Assembly (NCBI RefSeq): GCF_001955715.1
Contig: NZ_CP019239.1
Span: 1,178,001 to 1,242,000 of the forward strand
Reading direction: 5' to 3'
DNA from: Rhodoferax saidenbachensis
Lineage (GTDB): Bacteria; Pseudomonadota; Gammaproteobacteria; Burkholderiales; Burkholderiaceae_C
DNA: 64,000 nt
Position numbers and translations under genes: made by a program. Below, one piece after another: positions 6,751 to 15,735 of the stretch; position 1 is the stretch's first letter, and each line of letters starts with the position of its first letter. The notes below the pieces were generated by a model. It was not told the DNA's origin. It made no database searches and saw only the letters and a program-made list of their open reading frames with translations.

Positions 6751-8028
6751 ATGACTATCGTTATTTTTCTGGGTTCCCTGCTTGCCGCCATGGCACTGGG
6801 TGTGCCAATCGCCTTTTCGCTGCTGCTGTGCGGTGCCGCCCTGATGTGGCAGATGAACATGTTCGATGCGCAGATCCTCGCGCAAAACGTGATCGAAGGT
6901 GCCAATAGCTTCCCGCTGCTGGCTGTGCCTTTCTTCATGCTGGCCGGCGAAATCATGAATGCGGGCGGCCTGTCACGCCGCATCGTGAACTTTGCAATGG
7001 CACTGGTTGGCCATATCAAGGGTGGTTTGGGTTACGTGACCATTGTGGCGGCGGTCATCATGGCGTCACTCTCCGGCTCTGCCGTGGCCGACGCCGCTGC
7101 GCTCACGGCTCTGCTGCTGCCCATGATGGTGGCCGCGGGCCATGACAAGGCGCGCTCCGCAGGCCTGATTGCATCGGCCGGCATCATCGCCCCCATCATT
7201 CCACCGAGTATCGGCTTTGTGATCTTTGGCGTTGCCGCCAATGTGTCCATTTCCAAACTGTTCATGGCCGGCATCTTCCCGGGTGTGTGGCTGGCCTTGT
7301 CGCTGGTGGCGACCTGGTGGTGGCTGGTGCGCAGGGAAGTGGTGGTGCCGCCACCCCGCAAGTCTCTGTCTGAAGTAGTGGAGGCTTTGCGCCTGGCTAC
7401 TTGGGCGCTGGTCTTGCCATTCATCATTATTTTTGGTCTGAAGTTTGGCGTGTTCACGCCCACCGAGGCAGCGGTCGTCGCTGCGGTGTACTCGCTGTTT
7501 GTTTCTACGGTGATTTACCGGGAACTCAACCTCAAAAAGCTGGTGCCCCTGTTTATGGCGGCGGCCAAGACCAGTGCGGTCGTGATGTTCCTGGTCGCTG
7601 CCGCAATGGTGTCAGCCTGGATGATCACCGTGGCCAACCTGCCCGCTCAGGTGGTGGAGTTGCTGCAACCCTTGCTCGACAGTCCGCGCCTGCTGATGCT
7701 GGCCATCATGATTTTGACCATGGTGGTGGGCACCGCGCTGGACATGACGCCCACCATCCTGCTGCTGACGCCCGTGCTGATGCCCGTGGTCAAGGCTGCA
7801 GGCATTGACCCGGTGTATTTCGGTGTGCTGTTCATCATCAACAACGCGATCGGCCTGATCACGCCGCCAGTGGGTACCGTTCTCAACGCCGTGGCGGGTG
7901 TGGGCAAGGTCAGCATGGACGAGGTCACCCGGGGTGTCATTCCTTTCATGATTGCCCAATTTGCCATCATGTTTTTGATGGTGGCCTTCCCGCAACTGGT
8001 GATGGTGCCGGCCCGCTGGTTCTATTGA
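6751..8028 (+). CDS. TRAP transporter large membrane subunit (DctM)
   Basis: A 425-residue, very hydrophobic protein of the expected DctM length. Family motifs include AGEIMNAGGLSRRIVNFA, GSAVADAAALTALLLPMM and IIPPSIGFVIFG in the first half, and FGVLFIINNAIGLITPPVGTVLN in the second, reflecting the internal repeat. It forms the sodium-driven transport channel. The true start is the ATG at 6751 after AGGAATCCGCC; a longer frame reading back into dctQ is spurious. It is followed after about 100 bases by dctP, which has its own ribosome-binding site. Confidence 0.93.
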   Translation: MTIVIFLGSLLAAMALGVPIAFSLLLCGAALMWQMNMFDAQILAQNVIEGANSFPLLAVPFFMLAGEIMNAGGLSRRIVNFAMALVGHIKGGLGYVTIVAAVIMASLSGSAVADAAALTALLLPMMVAAGHDKARSAGLIASAGIIAPIIPPSIGFVIFGVAANVSISKLFMAGIFPGVWLALSLVATWWWLVRREVVVPPPRKSLSEVVEALRLATWALVLPFIIIFGLKFGVFTPTEAAVVAAVYSLFVSTVIYRELNLKKLVPLFMAAAKTSAVVMFLVAAAMVSAWMITVANLPAQVVELLQPLLDSPRLLMLAIMILTMVVGTALDMTPTILLLTPVLMPVVKAAGIDPVYFGVLFIINNAIGLITPPVGTVLNAVAGVGKVSMDEVTRGVIPFMIAQFAIMFLMVAFPQLVMVPARWFY

Positions 8029-8124
8029 TTCGCAGCCGCAGGGCGCGACTGGGTACGCCGCGTCCTGCAAGCCTTGTATGCAGGCGTACAACCCTTGCAA
8101 ATACTTTTTACTAGGAGACAAACC

Positions 8125-9120
8125 ATGAAGCGTCTATTTCTGAAATCCGTTGCTGCCGCCGCTGTGCTCGCCGTGTGTGGTGTTGCCTTTGCGCAGGAAC
8201 GCACCATCAAGTTCACGACCCAGAATCCCAAGGGCCACCCCCTGGTGATGGGCATGGAGAAATTTGCCGAAATCGTGCAAGCCAAGTCCGGTGGCAAGAT
8301 CAAGGTCAACCTGTTCCCTGGCGGCGTGCTGGGCGGCGATGCCCAAGTCGTGTCTGCGATGCAGGGCGGTACCGTAGAGATGGCATCCCTGAATTCCGGC
8401 ATTTTGGCCAGCCAGGTCAAGGACTTTGAAGTGTTTGATCTGCCCTTCCTGTTTGCCAATGGCAAGGAAGCAGATGCCGTGGTGGACGGCCCCTTTGGCA
8501 AGAAGATGCATGCCAAGCTGGAAGCCAAGGGGCTGGTTGGCCTGACCTATTGGGAGTTGGGCTTCCGCCAGATCACCAACAGCAAGCGTCCCATCACCAA
8601 GGTGGAAGACATCGTGGGTCTGAAGCTGCGCGTCATCCCCAATGCCATCAACCTGGACTGGACCAAGGCACTGGGTGCGAACCCCACGCCGCTGGCTTTC
8701 CCCGAGGTGTATGCCGCGCTGGAGCAGGGCGCCATCGACGGGCAGGAGAATCCTTTGAGCGTGATTGCCGCCAACAAATTCTTCGAAGTGCAGAAGTACG
8801 CCACGCTGACCAACCACCAGTACAACCCGCAATCGGTGTTGATCAGCAAGAAGTTCTGGGACACCTTGTCGGCCGCAGAGCAGAAGATCATCAGCGATGC
8901 TGCTGCGGAGTCCACCACGTACCAGCGTCAGCAGGCGCGTGAGCAGGCCAACACGGCCCTGGACGCCGTCAAGAAGGGTGGCATGCAGGTGAGCGAATTG
9001 TCTGCAGCAGAGCTGGCCAAGTTCCGCGAAAAAATGAAGCCGGTGATCGACAAGCATGGCGCAGCCAGCCCCGATGCGCTGGCAGAGCTCAACGCCGAGC
9101 TGGCCAAGCTGCGCAAGTAA
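8125..9120 (+). CDS. TRAP transporter substrate-binding protein, DctP family (second copy)
   Basis: A 331-residue periplasmic protein: signal peptide of about 22 residues ending AFAQ, mature sequence beginning ERTIKFTTQNP, and the DctP motifs GLKLRVIPNA (ligand-binding Arg) and IDGQENPLSV. A good ribosome-binding site (CTAGGAGACAAACC) fixes the ATG at 8125. It is clearly paralogous to the DctP at 3821-4831 across the whole length (shared KFAEIV, KSGGKIKV, FDLPFLFAN-like and TNSKRPI segments). It is the expected partner of the DctQM just upstream, feeding ligand to the AroE/QuiC-type enzymes downstream. Confidence 0.92.
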   Translation: MKRLFLKSVAAAAVLAVCGVAFAQERTIKFTTQNPKGHPLVMGMEKFAEIVQAKSGGKIKVNLFPGGVLGGDAQVVSAMQGGTVEMASLNSGILASQVKDFEVFDLPFLFANGKEADAVVDGPFGKKMHAKLEAKGLVGLTYWELGFRQITNSKRPITKVEDIVGLKLRVIPNAINLDWTKALGANPTPLAFPEVYAALEQGAIDGQENPLSVIAANKFFEVQKYATLTNHQYNPQSVLISKKFWDTLSAAEQKIISDAAAESTTYQRQQAREQANTALDAVKKGGMQVSELSAAELAKFREKMKPVIDKHGAASPDALAELNAELAKLRK

Positions 9121-9144
9121 ACCTTTGTCCCGGGCCCACCACAC

Positions 9145-9981
9145 ATGATCATCAATGGCAACACCGAGCTGATTGCGCACATCGGGTTTCCCACGCACGC
9201 ATTCAAGGCTCCCATGATCTACAACCCCTGGTTTGAAAAAGCCGGGGTCAATGCGGTGGTGGTTCCCATGGGCTGCAGGGATACGGATTACGCGGGCTTT
9301 TTGCGTGCGGTGTTCTCGCTCGCGAACATCCGCGGTGCGCTGATCACCATGCCGCACAAGGTCCCGACGATAGATCTTCTTGACGAGGTCATGCCCACGG
9401 CCGCCATTGCCGGTGCCTGCAATGCAGTGCGCCTGGGGCCCAACGGGCAGTTGCAGGGCGAGATGTTTGACGGTGAAGGTTTTGTACGCGGCGTGCGGCG
9501 CAAGGGTTTTGTGCCCGAAGGTGCACGGGCGCTGGTGGTCGGTTGCGGTGGCGTTGGCTCTGCCATTGCAGCGTCGCTGGCAGCCGCAGGTGTGGGTGCC
9601 ATTGCGCTGTTTGATGCCCGCGCTGAGTCGGCGCAGGGGCTGGCGCAGCGTCTGACGGACCACTACCCGCTGCTGGAAGTCAGCACGGGCAGCAATGACC
9701 CCGCGGGGTTTGATCTGGTCGTGAACGGCACGCCCATGGGCATGAACGAGGGCGACCCGCTGCCCGTCGATGTGTCGCGCATTTCGCCGGACACCTTTGT
9801 GGGCGAGGTCGTGATGAAGCAGGAGATGACGGCCTTTTTGAAAGCCGTGCAGGCGCGGGGATGTCGTTTCCAGGTGGGTTCGGACATGTTGTTTGAAATG
9901 ATCCCGGCCTATCTGGAGTTTTTTGATCTCCCCAGCACCACGCCTGAAGAGTTGCGTTCTATTGCCACGCTAAGTTACTGA
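9145..9981 (+). CDS. AroE-like (shikimate/quinate dehydrogenase family) protein
   Basis: A 278-residue protein with the AroE two-domain layout: a substrate domain, then a Rossmann domain with GCGGVGSA at about residues 133-140. The catalytic pair is kept: Lys72 in TMPHK and Asp109 in FDGEGF have the same 37-residue spacing as Lys65 and Asp102 of Escherichia coli AroE. The serine pair that normally binds the shikimate carboxylate (S-x-S before the conserved Pro) is replaced by F20-K21-A22. The enzyme therefore probably oxidises or reduces a different cyclic acid from shikimate, using NAD(P). It lies between dctP and the split dehydroshikimate dehydratase genes. Confidence 0.82.
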   Translation: MIINGNTELIAHIGFPTHAFKAPMIYNPWFEKAGVNAVVVPMGCRDTDYAGFLRAVFSLANIRGALITMPHKVPTIDLLDEVMPTAAIAGACNAVRLGPNGQLQGEMFDGEGFVRGVRRKGFVPEGARALVVGCGGVGSAIAASLAAAGVGAIALFDARAESAQGLAQRLTDHYPLLEVSTGSNDPAGFDLVVNGTPMGMNEGDPLPVDVSRISPDTFVGEVVMKQEMTAFLKAVQARGCRFQVGSDMLFEMIPAYLEFFDLPSTTPEELRSIATLSY

Positions 9982-10003
9982 GTGAGTTATTGAGAAAGCA
10001 GCC

Positions 10004-10885
10004 ATGAACCCCACCACCCCCCAGCGCGAATCCGTCCCCGAAGTCCCCAACCGCCTGGGCATGGAAGGCATAGAGTTCATTGAATACGCCACCAGCCGCC
10101 CACAGGCGCTGGGGCAGGTGCTGGAGACCTTGGGGTTCCGGCCCGTAGCGCGCCACCGCTCGCGCGAGATCACGCTGTACCGCCAGGGCAGCATGAACCT
10201 GGTGGTCAACGCCCACCCCGACGATGCGCGGGTGAGCGCTACCGCAGGTGGCAACCCCGTGATTTCTGCCGTGGCCTTCCGTGTGCGCGATGCGCTCAAG
10301 GCGCAAACCCGTTGTCTGGAAGTCGGTGCCTGGGAAGTCGCCAGCCACGCCCAGGCCATGGAGCTGCATATCCCGGCCATCCACGGCCCCGGCGGCAGCC
10401 GCTTTTATTTTGTGGACCGGTGGAAAGAGTTTTCCATCTACGACATTGACTTCACGCCCATCCCCACGGTGGACCCACACCCTCCGGCGCTGGCCGGTAT
10501 GAGCTACTTCGGTCTGGTGCAGTACATCGGTGCGGCACGCACGGCCGACTGGTCGGCCTATTACGAAAACATGTTCGGTTTTGTCGAGATACCGGACGAA
10601 GAACGCTTTGGCATCCTGCCCAAGGGCAAGCTCATGCGCAGTGCCTGCGGCCACTTCCTGTGGCAACTGGTGGAGCCCGACCCTGGCATGGATGACGACA
10701 GCACCGGTGAATGCCTGCAGCGCATTGGTCTGGGCGTGCCCAACGTGGCCGAGGCCGTGGTGCTGCTCAAAGCCCGCGGTGTCGAGTTTGTCGAGTCCAG
10801 CCAGTTGCACCCTGAAGACCGCGGCGCGCTGACACGCACCGTGCTGGGTTCGGTGTCGTTCGAGCTGGTTCACCAGACCCCGTGA
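10004..10885 (+). CDS. HPPD-like VOC protein (QuiC C-terminal-domain homologue)
   Basis: A 293-residue protein made of two vicinal-oxygen-chelate modules, as in 4-hydroxyphenylpyruvate dioxygenase: about residues 15-150 (GIEFIEYA onward; GGSRFYFVDRW) and 165-290 (YFGLVQYIG; YYENMFGF; SFELV). By eye two of the three iron ligands of true HPPD appear lost: the DH motif is replaced in YFGLVQYIG, and the QH motif reads QRIGLG. Catalytic dioxygenase activity is therefore doubtful. In Pseudomonas-type QuiC this kind of domain is fused C-terminally to dehydroshikimate dehydratase. Here it is a separate protein encoded immediately upstream, overlapping the dehydratase gene by four bases. Confidence 0.78.
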   Translation: MNPTTPQRESVPEVPNRLGMEGIEFIEYATSRPQALGQVLETLGFRPVARHRSREITLYRQGSMNLVVNAHPDDARVSATAGGNPVISAVAFRVRDALKAQTRCLEVGAWEVASHAQAMELHIPAIHGPGGSRFYFVDRWKEFSIYDIDFTPIPTVDPHPPALAGMSYFGLVQYIGAARTADWSAYYENMFGFVEIPDEERFGILPKGKLMRSACGHFLWQLVEPDPGMDDDSTGECLQRIGLGVPNVAEAVVLLKARGVEFVESSQLHPEDRGALTRTVLGSVSFELVHQTP

Positions 10886-11784
10886 GCGCCACCATGAGCA
10901 ACACCATGGGAATACTCGACCGGTTTGGCATGGACACCATCACGCTGGCCGGCTCACTGGAGGCCAAGCTGGAGGCCATGGCAGGTGCCGGTTTTGGGCA
11001 GGTCATGCTCAGCGCTCGTGACATCGTGGGTCACCCGGGTGGCGTAGCCGCTGCGGTCAAAGTGGTGGAGGCCAGTGGCCTGCGCCCCACGGGTTTCCAG
11101 GTGCTGCGTGATTTTGAAGGACTGTCTGGCCACCTGCATGACTACAAGGTAGATATTGCCAAGTCCATGCTGGAGATGTGCCAGGCACTGGGCAGCAAGG
11201 TGTTGCTGGCCTGTTCTTCCACCTCGCGCCACGCGACGGACGACCTGGACACTATTGCCAAAGACCTGCGCAAGCTGGCCATGCTGGCGCTCCCGCTGGG
11301 CATTAAGGTGGCCTACGAAGGCTTGTCCTGGGGCCGCACGATCAACGAGTTCACCACCGCCTGGGATGTGGTCTGCCGCGCCGACTGCCCCAACTTGGGC
11401 ATGGGCATTGACTCCTTCCACATCTTCGCCGCCAAGACCCCGTTGGATGCGATTGAAGAGCTGGACGCGTCCAAGATATTCCTGGTGCAACTCTCCGACT
11501 TCATGTGGAACGAAACCCCCACCTTTGAAGACCGCATGACCACGGCCCGCACCTTCCGTGTGTTCCCGGGGGAGGGCGTGCACAGCAACGCGCTGGCCGA
11601 TCTGGTGCTCAAGCTCGACGGCATTGGTTACCGCGGTGACTACAGTTTTGAAGTCTTCAACGACGACTACCAGCAGCTCCCGTTGCCCACCGTCGCTGCG
11701 CGGGCACGTCGCAGTGCCCTGTGGCTGCGTGAGGATGTGTTGCACCAGGCTGTGCCGTTGCCCGGTTCGCATTTGCAAAAATAG
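10882..11784 (+). CDS. 3-dehydroshikimate dehydratase (TIM-barrel, QuiC N-terminal-domain type)
   Basis: A 300-residue sugar-phosphate-isomerase-like TIM barrel. The four expected metal ligands are visible: Glu146 (VAYEGLSWG), Asp177 (GIDSFHIF), Gln203 (LVQLSDF) and Glu257 (YSFEVFND), the pattern of bacterial dehydroshikimate dehydratases. The reaction converts 3-dehydroshikimate to protocatechuate, the last step before ring cleavage. The GTG at 10882 overlaps the previous stop (GTGA), implying translational coupling; ATGs at 10894 and 10906 are alternatives. Unlike QuiC1-type enzymes it has no fused HPPD-like domain, which is encoded separately just upstream. Confidence 0.88.
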   Translation: MSATMSNTMGILDRFGMDTITLAGSLEAKLEAMAGAGFGQVMLSARDIVGHPGGVAAAVKVVEASGLRPTGFQVLRDFEGLSGHLHDYKVDIAKSMLEMCQALGSKVLLACSSTSRHATDDLDTIAKDLRKLAMLALPLGIKVAYEGLSWGRTINEFTTAWDVVCRADCPNLGMGIDSFHIFAAKTPLDAIEELDASKIFLVQLSDFMWNETPTFEDRMTTARTFRVFPGEGVHSNALADLVLKLDGIGYRGDYSFEVFNDDYQQLPLPTVAARARRSALWLREDVLHQAVPLPGSHLQK

Positions 11785-11808
11785 TGTGAACAGGCCCTAA
11801 GATTTTTG

Positions 11809-12759
11809 ATGCTTGAAATACTGGCCGTCACCGGCCCCACGTACGTCATCATCGCCCTCGGTTATTTGTGCACGCGCGGCGGTTTGTTCAGCAAAACCGA
11901 CATGCGTGTGCTCGGCAAGTTTGTGCTGAACATTGCCTTGCCTGCCTTGTTGTTCAACGCATTGTCACAACGCTCGCTGCGCGAAGTCATGCACATGGAC
12001 TACCTGGTCGCCTATGGGCTGGGCGCTTTGGTCGCTGTGTCGTTGGGGTTTCTGTGGGCACGGTACCTGGGCATTCGCAGTCCCAGTGCGTCCACCTATT
12101 TCGCCATGGGCGTGAGCAGCTCCAACAGCGGCTTCATGGGTTACCCCATTGCGCTGATGTTGCTGGGCCCCGAGGCCGGGGTGGCGCTGGCGCTCAATAT
12201 GCTGGTGGAGAACCTGCTGATATTGCCGCTCTTGCTGGTGCTGGCAGACCGTGGGCCGGAGCACCATGGCGGCACCTTGCGTACGTTGGGTCGCATGCTC
12301 GGAGGGCTGGCACGCAATCCCATGATCATGGCTATCGCGGTGGGCTTTGCCTTTTCGGCGGCAGACCTGCAACTGCCCGGGCCGTTGGCACGCACCGTCA
12401 CGCTGTTTTCGCAGGCCAGCACGGCCTTGGCGTTGTTTGTGATTGGTGGCACCCTGGTGGGGCTGCAGGTCCACGGCCTGCGTGCGCGCATCGCCCAGAT
12501 CACGGTGGGCAAGCTCGTGGGGCACCCGCTGGCGGTGTTGTTGGTCTTGTTGTGGCTGGTGCCCGTCAATGACCCCGAACTGCGCACTGCAGCCGTGTTG
12601 TATGCCGCCATGCCCATGCTGGGTATTTACCCCTTGCTGGCCGAAAAGCACGGCCACCAGGAGCTCAGCGCGGCGACGCTGCTGGTGACGACGGTAGCGT
12701 CTTTTTTCACCATCAGCGCGCTGATCGGCCTGCTGCGGTACATCGGCCCCTGGGGCTAA
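11809..12759 (+). CDS. AEC (auxin efflux carrier) family transporter
   Basis: A 316-residue inner-membrane protein with about ten hydrophobic helices in two halves. The family features seen are PTYVIIALGYL at the start, the NIALPALLF segment and the SSNSGFMGYPIAL motif of helix 4-5. Bacterial AEC proteins move organic acids such as malonate or malate, or amino acids. It starts 24 bases after the dehydroshikimate dehydratase gene, so it is probably the last gene of that operon and may move a pathway acid. ATG 11809 is chosen over the adjacent TTG at 11806. Confidence 0.85.
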   Translation: MLEILAVTGPTYVIIALGYLCTRGGLFSKTDMRVLGKFVLNIALPALLFNALSQRSLREVMHMDYLVAYGLGALVAVSLGFLWARYLGIRSPSASTYFAMGVSSSNSGFMGYPIALMLLGPEAGVALALNMLVENLLILPLLLVLADRGPEHHGGTLRTLGRMLGGLARNPMIMAIAVGFAFSAADLQLPGPLARTVTLFSQASTALALFVIGGTLVGLQVHGLRARIAQITVGKLVGHPLAVLLVLLWLVPVNDPELRTAAVLYAAMPMLGIYPLLAEKHGHQELSAATLLVTTVASFFTISALIGLLRYIGPWG

Positions 12760-12843
12760 CCGCCTGTCCGCAGATGCGGGTTTGGTACCCCACTGGTAAC
12801 CATCCGCATTCACAAGGTCCCGTTTCCAAGTTACCATCGAACA

Positions 12844-12858
12844 TGTAATTTTGTTACA
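12844..12858. promoter_or_regulatory. HexR-like operator upstream of edd
   Basis: TGTAATTTTGTTACA has perfect 5-base arms, TGTAA and TTACA, around a five-base centre. This agrees with the TGTAAT...ATTACA form described for HexR, the KDPG-responsive repressor of central sugar genes in proteobacteria. It ends 19 bases before the edd ATG, the target expected for HexR. No hexR gene is in this window. Confidence 0.6.
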
Positions 12859-12877
12859 GAAACGGATTGAAAGCGCC

Positions 12878-14743
12878 ATGTCTAGTTCCTCTGCCCCCAA
12901 CGCTCTTCACCCCACCGTCTTGGCCGTCACGCGCCGCATTGTTGAGCGCAGTGCCCCCACACGCAGCGCCTACCTGGCGCAACTGGAGCTGGCCGCCAAC
13001 CGCAAGCCCGGCGCCGACCGCATGGGTTGTGCCAATGTGGCCCACGCCTTTGCCGCCATGCCCGACGCCGACAAGACCCGCGTCACCGGCCTGGACAAGC
13101 TCAAGATCGTGGAAGAGAAGGGTGCCAACATCGGCATCGTCAACGCCTACAACGACCTGCTATCGGCCCACGCGCCGTTGCAGCACTACCCCGACCTCAT
13201 CAAGGTGGAAGCCCGTAAACACGGCGCCACGGCCCAAGTAGCCGGTGGTGTGCCCGCCATGTGCGACGGCGTGACCCAGGGCACTCCGGGCATGGAACTG
13301 AGTCTGTTCAGCCGCGATGCCATCGCCATGGCGACCGCCGTGTCGCTGAGCCACGATGTGTTTGATTGCGCGCTGATGCTGGGCGTGTGCGACAAGATCG
13401 TGCCCGGCCTGCTGATTGGTGCGCTGCATTTTGGCCATCTGCCCACTGTGTTTGTGCCCGCAGGCCCCATGACATCGGGCCTGTCCAATAACGAAAAAGG
13501 CAAGATCCGCGAAAAGGCCGCGCAAGGCTTGGTAGGCCGCCCCGAGCTGCTCGCCGCCGAGAGCGCCGCGTACCACGGCCAGGGTACCTGTACCTTCTAT
13601 GGCACGGCCAATAGCAACCAGATGCTGCTCGAAGCCATGGGCCTGCATGTACCCGGTACGGCCTTTATCAACCCCGGCCAAGACGTGCGCCAAGAGTTGA
13701 CGCGCGAAGCCGTGCGCACTGTGCTGGGCATCACCAAGGCCAAGCGTTTTGCGCCCATTGGCCGTGTGGTGGACGAGCGATGTATTGTGAATGCCATGGT
13801 CGCTTTGTTGGCCACCGGTGGTTCTACCAACCACCTGATCCATTGGGTGGCCGTGGCCCGCTCGGCCGGTATCGTGATCGACTGGAACGACTTTTCGGCC
13901 CTGTCCGACGTGGTGCCCTTGTTGACCCGCGTGTACCCCAATGGCAGTGCGGACGTGAACCAATTCCAGGCCGCAGGCGGCCCCGGTTATGTGATCCGCG
14001 AGCTGCTGGATGCGGGCTTCCTGCACCCCGATGTGCTGACCGTGCGCAGTGGCGGTTTGCGTGAATTCACCGCCATCCCTTCCGCGCAGGCCAACGGCGC
14101 CTTGCAATGGACAGACGCTGGTGCCAGCAAAGACGAGTCCGTGGTGCGCCCTGCGAGCGCGCCTTTCAGTGCCAGCGGTGGCCTGAAGCTGCTCAAGGGC
14201 AATCTGGGCCGCAGTGTGATCAAGGTGTCCGCCGTCCCGGACGACCGCCACATCATTGAAGCTCCGTGCCGCGTTTTTGATTCCCAAGAGGCGCTGCACA
14301 AGGCCTTTAGCGCCAACGAGTTGAACCACGATGTGATTTGTGTGGTGCGCTGGCAGGGCCCGCAGGCCAACGGCATGCCCGAGTTGCACAAGCTCACGCC
14401 GCCGCTGGCCGTGCTGCAGGGCAAGGGCTTCCGCGTGGCCTTGGTTACCGATGGCCGCATGAGTGGCGCGTCGGGCAAGGTTCCCGCCGCCATCCACGTG
14501 TCGCCCGAAGCCGCTGCCGGTGGCCCGTTGGCCAAGGTGCTGGACGGCGATGTGATCCGCCTGGACGCCAATGCCGAGACTTTGCAGGTACTGGTGGACG
14601 CAGCCGTGTGGGACACGCGCCCACTGGCCACCATGCCCGCCGATTTGCGCGCTGCCAACGGCATCGGCATGGGCCGCGAACTGTTCGCCAACTTCCGCCG
14701 CAATGCGCTCACCGCTGAAGAAGGCGCCTGCACCTGGTTTTAA
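12878..14743 (+). CDS. edd: 6-phosphogluconate dehydratase
   Basis: A 621-residue cytoplasmic enzyme of the IlvD/Edd family, slightly longer than the usual 603-610. Motifs include [29 protein letters not shown] with an iron-sulfur cysteine, [16 protein letters not shown] with a second cysteine, STNHLIHW, and [19 protein letters not shown] near the C-terminus. It dehydrates 6-phosphogluconate to 2-keto-3-deoxy-6-phosphogluconate. The ATG at 12878 gives the normal N-terminus; an upstream frame start lies inside the HexR-like operator. eda follows on the same strand after a family B repeat. The two genes form the Entner-Doudoroff pair. Confidence 0.95.
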   Translation: MSSSSAPNALHPTVLAVTRRIVERSAPTRSAYLAQLELAANRKPGADRMGCANVAHAFAAMPDADKTRVTGLDKLKIVEEKGANIGIVNAYNDLLSAHAPLQHYPDLIKVEARKHGATAQVAGGVPAMCDGVTQGTPGMELSLFSRDAIAMATAVSLSHDVFDCALMLGVCDKIVPGLLIGALHFGHLPTVFVPAGPMTSGLSNNEKGKIREKAAQGLVGRPELLAAESAAYHGQGTCTFYGTANSNQMLLEAMGLHVPGTAFINPGQDVRQELTREAVRTVLGITKAKRFAPIGRVVDERCIVNAMVALLATGGSTNHLIHWVAVARSAGIVIDWNDFSALSDVVPLLTRVYPNGSADVNQFQAAGGPGYVIRELLDAGFLHPDVLTVRSGGLREFTAIPSAQANGALQWTDAGASKDESVVRPASAPFSASGGLKLLKGNLGRSVIKVSAVPDDRHIIEAPCRVFDSQEALHKAFSANELNHDVICVVRWQGPQANGMPELHKLTPPLAVLQGKGFRVALVTDGRMSGASGKVPAAIHVSPEAAAGGPLAKVLDGDVIRLDANAETLQVLVDAAVWDTRPLATMPADLRAANGIGMGRELFANFRRNALTAEEGACTWF

Positions 14744-14761
14744 AACATGCAACACCACACA

Positions 14762-14843
14762 CCGTTCGCTCTGAGCCTGCCCACTCCGTTCGCCCTGAGC
14801 GTGTCGAAGGGCTTGCAGGCTTCGACAGGCTCAGCCCGAACGG
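14762..14843. repeat. Family B inverted repeat between edd and eda
   Basis: CCGTTCGCCCTGAGCGTGTC at 14786-14805 faces TTCGACAGGCTCAGCCCGAA near 14821-14840, giving a long imperfect hairpin; a partial extra copy precedes it (14762-14780). The same family recurs at 27905, 29754, 33750 and 37237. It lies inside the edd-eda transcript and may influence the relative expression of the two genes. Confidence 0.85.
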
Positions 14844-14874
14844 CATGTGAATTGACTAACTGGACTGAAACACC

Positions 14875-15516
14875 ATGACCACTCCCCAATCCTTTACCGC
14901 CCTGCAAGTCATGCAGGACGCCCCCGTGATCCCCGTCATCGTTTTGAATGACGTAGCCCACGCCGTGCCCATGGCGCGTGCACTGGTGGCCGGTGGTGTC
15001 CGCATGCTGGAAGTCACGCTGCGCACACCGCAGGCGCTGGCCTGCATAGAAGCCATTGCCAAAGAAGTGCCAGAAGCGGTAGTGGGTGCGGGCACCGTGC
15101 GCACCACGTCGGATGCGCAGGCGGCTGCTTTGGCTGGTGCCCGTTTCGCGGTGAGCCCCGGTTACACCCGCGCTGTGGGTCAGGCCTGCCGCGACGCCGG
15201 TCTGGCCCTCTTGCCTGGTGTGGCCACCGGCAGCGAAATCATGATGGCGCAGGAAGACGGCTTCACCCAGCTCAAGTTCTTCCCCGCCATGCAAGCCGGC
15301 GGCCCCGCCATGCTCAAGGCCTGGAGTGGCCCGTTCTTTGACGTGCAGTTCTGCCCCACCGGTGGCGTGACGCTGCAGAACGCGCCGGAGTTTTTGGCAC
15401 TGCCCAACGTGGTCTGTGTGGGCGGCTCGTGGATCGTGCCTGCCGATGCGATGGTCAAGGGTGAGTGGGACAAGATCACGCAACTGGCGAAGGATACGCA
15501 GGCGTTGCGTAAGTAG
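14875..15516 (+). CDS. eda: 2-dehydro-3-deoxy-phosphogluconate aldolase
   Basis: A 213-residue class I aldolase of expected length. Visible are the catalytic Glu in EVTLRTPQAL, GAGTVRT, and the Schiff-base Lys in QLKFFPAMQAGG, followed by the phosphate-binding end FCPTGGVTLQN and VGGSWIVP. It cleaves KDPG to pyruvate and glyceraldehyde 3-phosphate. It is encoded 131 bases after edd, with a family B hairpin between them, and is probably co-transcribed under the HexR-like operator. Confidence 0.95.
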   Translation: MTTPQSFTALQVMQDAPVIPVIVLNDVAHAVPMARALVAGGVRMLEVTLRTPQALACIEAIAKEVPEAVVGAGTVRTTSDAQAAALAGARFAVSPGYTRAVGQACRDAGLALLPGVATGSEIMMAQEDGFTQLKFFPAMQAGGPAMLKAWSGPFFDVQFCPTGGVTLQNAPEFLALPNVVCVGGSWIVPADAMVKGEWDKITQLAKDTQALRK

Positions 15517-15537
15517 GGCGCGCTGGCGTTTGAATAT

Positions 15538-15597
15538 AAAAGGGGGCTGCGGCCCTCTTTCTATTTGCGCGAGCAGCTATTAATTTTGTAGCGTATG
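15538..15597 (+). repeat. Short interspersed repeat (family A) with terminator-like hairpin
   Basis: AAAGGGGGC and GCCCTCTTT form a 9-bp stem (one G-T pair) followed by TCTATTTG, then the family A core GCGAGCAGCTAT. It sits 22 bases after eda and could end the edd-eda transcript. The rest of the gap to 15736 shows nothing recognisable. Confidence 0.65.
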
Positions 15598-15735
15598 GTG
15601 CTGCTGGTGTGCAGGCTGCTTCTGATGTTAGAAATCAGATATAACTCAAGGACTTGAAAATATACGGGAGGAAGACATGAGCCCATGCGGCTTTCTTCAT
15701 AAGACCGGTTTCACTTCCACAACAGGTTAATCCCA

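Noticed and set aside
13160..14758. Long open frame on the minus strand opposite edd (about 530 codons).
   Set aside because: It is an antisense shadow of a high-GC gene: composition rich in His, Gly, Arg and Ala, no recognisable motif, and edd is certain on the plus strand. Similar shadows opposite hutU, hutH, the second dctP and the first DUF1631 gene were rejected for the same reason.
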